Positions 60,276-64,000 of a stretch of 64,000 nucleotides of DNA are shown one piece after another. Origin of the DNA: Taxillus chinensis (Eukaryota; Streptophyta; Magnoliopsida; Santalales; Loranthaceae); the NCBI GenBank assembly GCA_023512835.1, contig CM042091.1, positions 45,408,284-45,472,283 of the forward strand, given 5' to 3'. The translations under genes and the position numbers were made by a program. The notes below the pieces were generated by a model that did not search any database, was not told where the DNA came from, and saw nothing but the letters and a program-made list of their open reading frames with translations. Numbering within the stretch: position 1 is the first letter of the stretch; the number at the start of each line of letters is the position of its first letter.

Positions 60276-61636
60276 TATGTACTACTTAGACCCTAGGATT
60301 ATCATTTTTATGTTAGTAGCATCTAGTTCCCCTTGTTGAATCTTTTTGTGTTTGTTATTAAAATTATAGTTATATTAACCCACTGCTCCTTCACGGAAAC
60401 TTTTTATAGTTGAATTGACCCAACCATAATTGTTAAAAGCGTGCTTTGCATGAAATGGAGCATTGCTCTTAGCCCTAGTGTGATTTGAGCAATACTCCAT
60501 GGTTTATTCTCAATTTATTGAAGGTTAAATGATACTTTACTTGGGCAAATGTTTAACACATCATTAGCCTATGAAGTGAAGACATGCTAATGGAATTTGC
60601 GGCATATATAAACTAAGATTTGAGAGGGCGAATCATTGTTTTCCTATTGCTAGTACTAGACTACGTCCCCTCCATGTTCCAATTAGAGAAAGATTCAACA
60701 ATTATGAATTAGGATTCCATAAGAAAACCTGTAGGATTCCACAGCAAAACTTTTATTTGAGAACCTATATATTTCTAATATTTCACTTTAATGCTTTTGA
60801 CAAATTTAATATTGATTCTCTCAAACATTGCCACTGGTTATTTAAAAGGCTTGAAATTGATTTTGAACTTGTCTTTTAAGTTAATATTTACAATTATATT
60901 TGTCATCCCAGGTTGTTGTTAAGGAAAATCTGTCGCAGACTTTGGAGGAGGATGTGATCTCATTGATACCTTTTATGAAGACTAACTAGCTTGAATCACA
61001 ACCACAATTGAACTTCAAAAAATATAAAGAGTTAAATATATGTGAGACTGGAGGGATGAAAGTGATAGATTTTTTGATATTCCAACCCTGCCTTTAGCCA
61101 TCTTTGCATCCAATAGTAATATGGACAATTGATAAACTTGTGTATGAACAAACTAACGCGCTTTTGAGGGGAGGTCCTTGCAAATAAACAACTTCAATAA
61201 TCTTTTTTAATGTACTTTTATTTACTTTTTTTTATCCCTCTATAGATGATTTATAAAAACCCACACTTTCGTATAAAGATGTTTTGAAAAAAATTACTTA
61301 GTTGTATACTTGGACTATTAGATTAGAGGTGTTGACAATTTTTTTATTAATTTTGATTTTTTTGAGGTTAAAACTATTTTGATTATAGCTTTTTCATTTT
61401 TACATAAAATTGAATGCGGCCAAGTGTGCTGTCTTTTAAATTTTCTCATCAATCATTTGGAACTAGTTTTATGACACTTTAAAGCTATGTTGTAGTGATC
61501 CTCAATTTTTGGCTTCCCTTGCTGAATGTGATTATGTATTTTTCGCAAACAAAATGGGGTATAATAGACCCAATGGCTGCAGTTAGCCTTTAGTGTTTTT
61601 TTAAAAGAGAAAAAAATGTTGTTTTAGGCGTAGTTG
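60276..61636. other. AT-rich DNA downstream of the HD-ZIP IV fragment
   Basis: No further START or C-terminal exons could be recognised here, and no other gene or element terminus was seen. Confidence 0.4.
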
Positions 61637-64000
61637 TGTCACGTCCCAAATTTCCTACCCGAGAAAATCGTTTAGTGACATTCTCTGTTCACACCTAGTG
61701 GAACAAAGGGTAAAATAAAATGGCAAACACAAGGGAACCACATGTCACGGGGTCAGGTTTCTTGCTCGCCCAATGTCAATTGGTTGGACCTTTACCAAGA
61801 TGCTCTCCCGCTCGCCCAATGTCCAGCGGATAGGAGGCTTCCAAGATCGCTTCGACCCGCTCCTTTGTACTCCCTTGCCCAACTCTGTATCACACTCTAG
61901 GATACTCCAACTCTATGGACGTGAGGCGTGCAAGACATTACTGGTCAACTCACTTCTGTGAGCTCCCACCTTGGGTTCTGATCTGATATTACTTATCACA
62001 GGGTCAGGTTTCTTGCGCCTCTCAACCCATTGCGGCACTTAGCTTCTCTATCCACGGTCCACTAAGTTTAGCCTTTGAGGGTTGAAGTGCACGTAGACTG
62101 ATTTTACTCTACCACTGGACTCATAAGGAGAACGGCTCCAGTTCTCGACCAGTTTGTATAAGGATGGCCAAATCATTCTTCAACGTCAAGTCCTCGACTA
62201 GAGGCGTGCTCCCCGCATTCAATTGGGTCGGCACGTTTGAACTCCGAAGGAGCTCCATCCATTCTCCGACATGAACTGACTGGAGCTTCCCGCTGCGCAC
62301 CATCTACGCTTCAACCAACCCCTCTCCTTCAAGTAGCACGAATACATTTCTGGATCGTGCCACTGAGAAATGTCCCGAATCCTCGGGTCGTGACATTCTC
62401 TTCCACCCAATCCTCGCAACGTCCTCATTGTGTTTGTTGACATCACTTCCCTACAGGCTATGACATCTTCACCTTGACGCCCTCCTGCTCGCCCAATGTC
62501 AACTGGTTGGACCTTTACCAAGATGCTCTCCCGCTCGCCCAATATCCAGCGGATAGGAGGCTTCCAAGATCGCTCCGACGTGCTCCTTCGTACTCCCTTG
62601 CCCAACTCTGTATCACACTCTAGGATACTCCAACTCTATGGACGCGAGGCGTGCAAGACATTACTGGTCGACTCACTTCTGTGAGCTCCCACCTTGGGAT
62701 CACGCTGCTCGCGAGAGTGCTCAGTGAGTCTTCAGGATACGGGCCGGTTCTGATCTGATATTACTTGTCACAGGGTCAGGTTTCCTGTGCCTCTCAACCC
62801 ATTATGGCACTTAGCTTCTCCATCCACAATCGACTAAGTTTAGCCTTTGAAGGTTAAAGCGCACGTAGACTGGTTTCGCCCTGCCACTGGGCTCATCATG
62901 AGAACGGCTCTAGTTCTCGACCAGATTGTATAAGGATGACCAAATCCCTTCTTCAACGTCAAGTCCTCGACTAGCAGCGTGCTCCTCGCATTCAACCGGG
63001 TCGACATGTTTGAATTCCGAAGGGGTTCCATTCATTCTCCGACACGAACTAACTGGAGCTTCCCGCTGCGCACCATCTACGCTTCAACCAACCCCTCTCC
63101 TTCAAGTATCACGAATACATTTCTGGATCGTGCCACTGAGAAATGTCCCGAATCCTCGGGTCGTGACACACAGCACGGTACAAGTACGGTTCCCATTTGC
63201 TCAACAACTTAACATAGCATATAATACACATACTCCAATATTTAAATCCATAAACTGAAATACAACATTTCATTAAACTTAAAACCTCATACAAAATCAT
63301 CCCATTGAAGGGTTACATCAAGTTTTAATGCCAATATCATTACATGGGTGAATAAAAATGAAATATACAAAAATAAAAAGGGTTCTTCAGTCTGGGTCCA
63401 CACCTCGACTATCTGACCTAAGTTCGATAAGCACATGAAAAGAAATAATCACATAACAAGAAGGGGTGAGCAACTACAGCTTAGTAGGAATTATATCTCC
63501 CTAACCTATTCCTTGCTCCGAACATCTACATGAGAGTATTAATGAGTGCAGTGTCGTGTCAATCATATATGAACAGTCCATAATCAGCATTTCAACCTCA
63601 AAGGGTACTCATAATCCAAACAAAACATGAGTAGATTACACGGGCCTCCTTAACCTCAACCTCAACCTCAGACACACAGGAACTTCAACCTATGGCACAC
63701 AGACACCTCAACCTCAGCTACACAGGAACCTCAATCATATATACAACAAACATAATATTTTAGCATGGTATTTATTATAATCACAAGGGAAATATTCCTT
63801 AGGGCATAAGGTAAACACACGTAATCAACTCAACATATGATGATCACACTATTTTATTATTTATTCACGGCACACACAAAACACTAACACGATATGTTAA
63901 TAAGTCTCACTTAAAATTTCTGTAGCTACGAGCCCTCACGCAAACCCTAGTGTCTCTAACAGAACAACAATCAGATAGAAGTATGGAAGACGAATTAGAC
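61637..64000 (-). mobile_element. Minus-oriented LTR-like repeat running off the window
   Basis: It opens TGTCACGTCCCAAATTTCC, the inverted 3' end seen in the other LTRs of this window. It later shows GGGGTGAGCAACTAC... and ACACAGGAACTTCAACCT-type subrepeats (63660-63740) where the related minus LTR at 22339 has its own subrepeats. The distal end is outside the window, so length and target duplication cannot be tested. Positions 61743-63168 look like a separate insertion. Confidence 0.5.
61743..63168. repeat. Two tandem ~630-680-bp units bounded by TGTCACG/CGTGACA, flanked by CACA
   Basis: Unit 1 (61764-62395) and unit 2 (62487-63168) share most of their sequence, for example GCTCGCCCAATGTCAA.TGG at the start and CCTCGGGTCGTGACA at the end. 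Unit 2 has an extra ~47 bp near 62699-62747. The block starts TGTCACGGGG, ends GGGTCGTGACA and has CACA on both sides (61739-61742, 63169-63172), suggesting an inserted element with internal duplication. The short frames it opens are not recognisable proteins. Confidence 0.6.

Noticed and set aside
1..64000. tRNA, rRNA, CRISPR arrays or operon-like gene clusters
   Set aside because: No cloverleaf with a plausible anticodon arm and A/B boxes, no rRNA-like stretch and no regularly spaced direct repeats with unique spacers were seen. The tRNA-like 13-mer at 47690 is the retrotransposon primer site.

Overview
The window is nuclear DNA of a flowering plant, most likely a eudicot. The evidence is an intron-rich kinesin-14 and a class I formin with AT-rich introns, a two-exon plant H2A gene, chromovirus-type Ty3 retrotransposons primed by initiator tRNA-Met, hAT elements and AT-rich intergenic DNA. 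The species cannot be named from the sequence.

Three host genes look complete. (1) A 16-exon minus-strand gene (1496-7220) encodes a 768-residue C-terminal-motor kinesin of the KatB/KatC (KIN-14M/N) type; all 15 introns have GT-AG ends and the reading frame closes exactly. (2) A two-exon plus-strand gene (35337-35939) encodes a 134-residue canonical histone H2A, with a TATA box, an inverted pair of ACGTCA hexamers and a near-octamer motif upstream. (3) A six-exon minus-strand gene (39083-43925) encodes a 904-residue class I formin: signal peptide, single membrane span, proline-rich FH1 and a complete FH2. A broken fourth gene, a START-domain fragment of an HD-ZIP IV (ANL2/PDF2/GL2-type) transcription factor, lies at about 59830-60275.

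Much of the rest is transposable-element DNA. An almost complete Ty3 chromovirus (45572-55231) has two ~2.1-2.2 kb LTRs, PBS, gag-protease-RT-RNaseH-integrase-chromodomain-like coding region and PPT. It has lost the first 90 bp of its 5' LTR, is flanked by 144-bp direct repeats of host sequence instead of a short target-site duplication, and has one frameshift and one in-frame stop. Three solo LTRs have perfect 5-bp target duplications: 26334-28476 (AATAC), 22339-24446 (GGTCG) and 16665-18503 (GCTAG). The second is nested in a dispersed repeat whose other copy (31611-32665) preserves the empty site. A non-autonomous hAT element (10197-10985) has a perfect 8-bp duplication. Several MITE-like elements, foldbacks, tandem duplications (155, 189, 222 and 592 bp) and an LTR-like repeat running off the right edge (from 61637) complete the layout.

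The three host genes are functionally unrelated housekeeping/cytoskeletal genes with no sign of operating together. I found no evidence of a novel multi-gene system. The most unusual observations are the non-canonical junctions of the Ty3 element, its duplicated PPT region, the fossil empty site of the nested solo LTR, and the HD-ZIP IV pseudogene.
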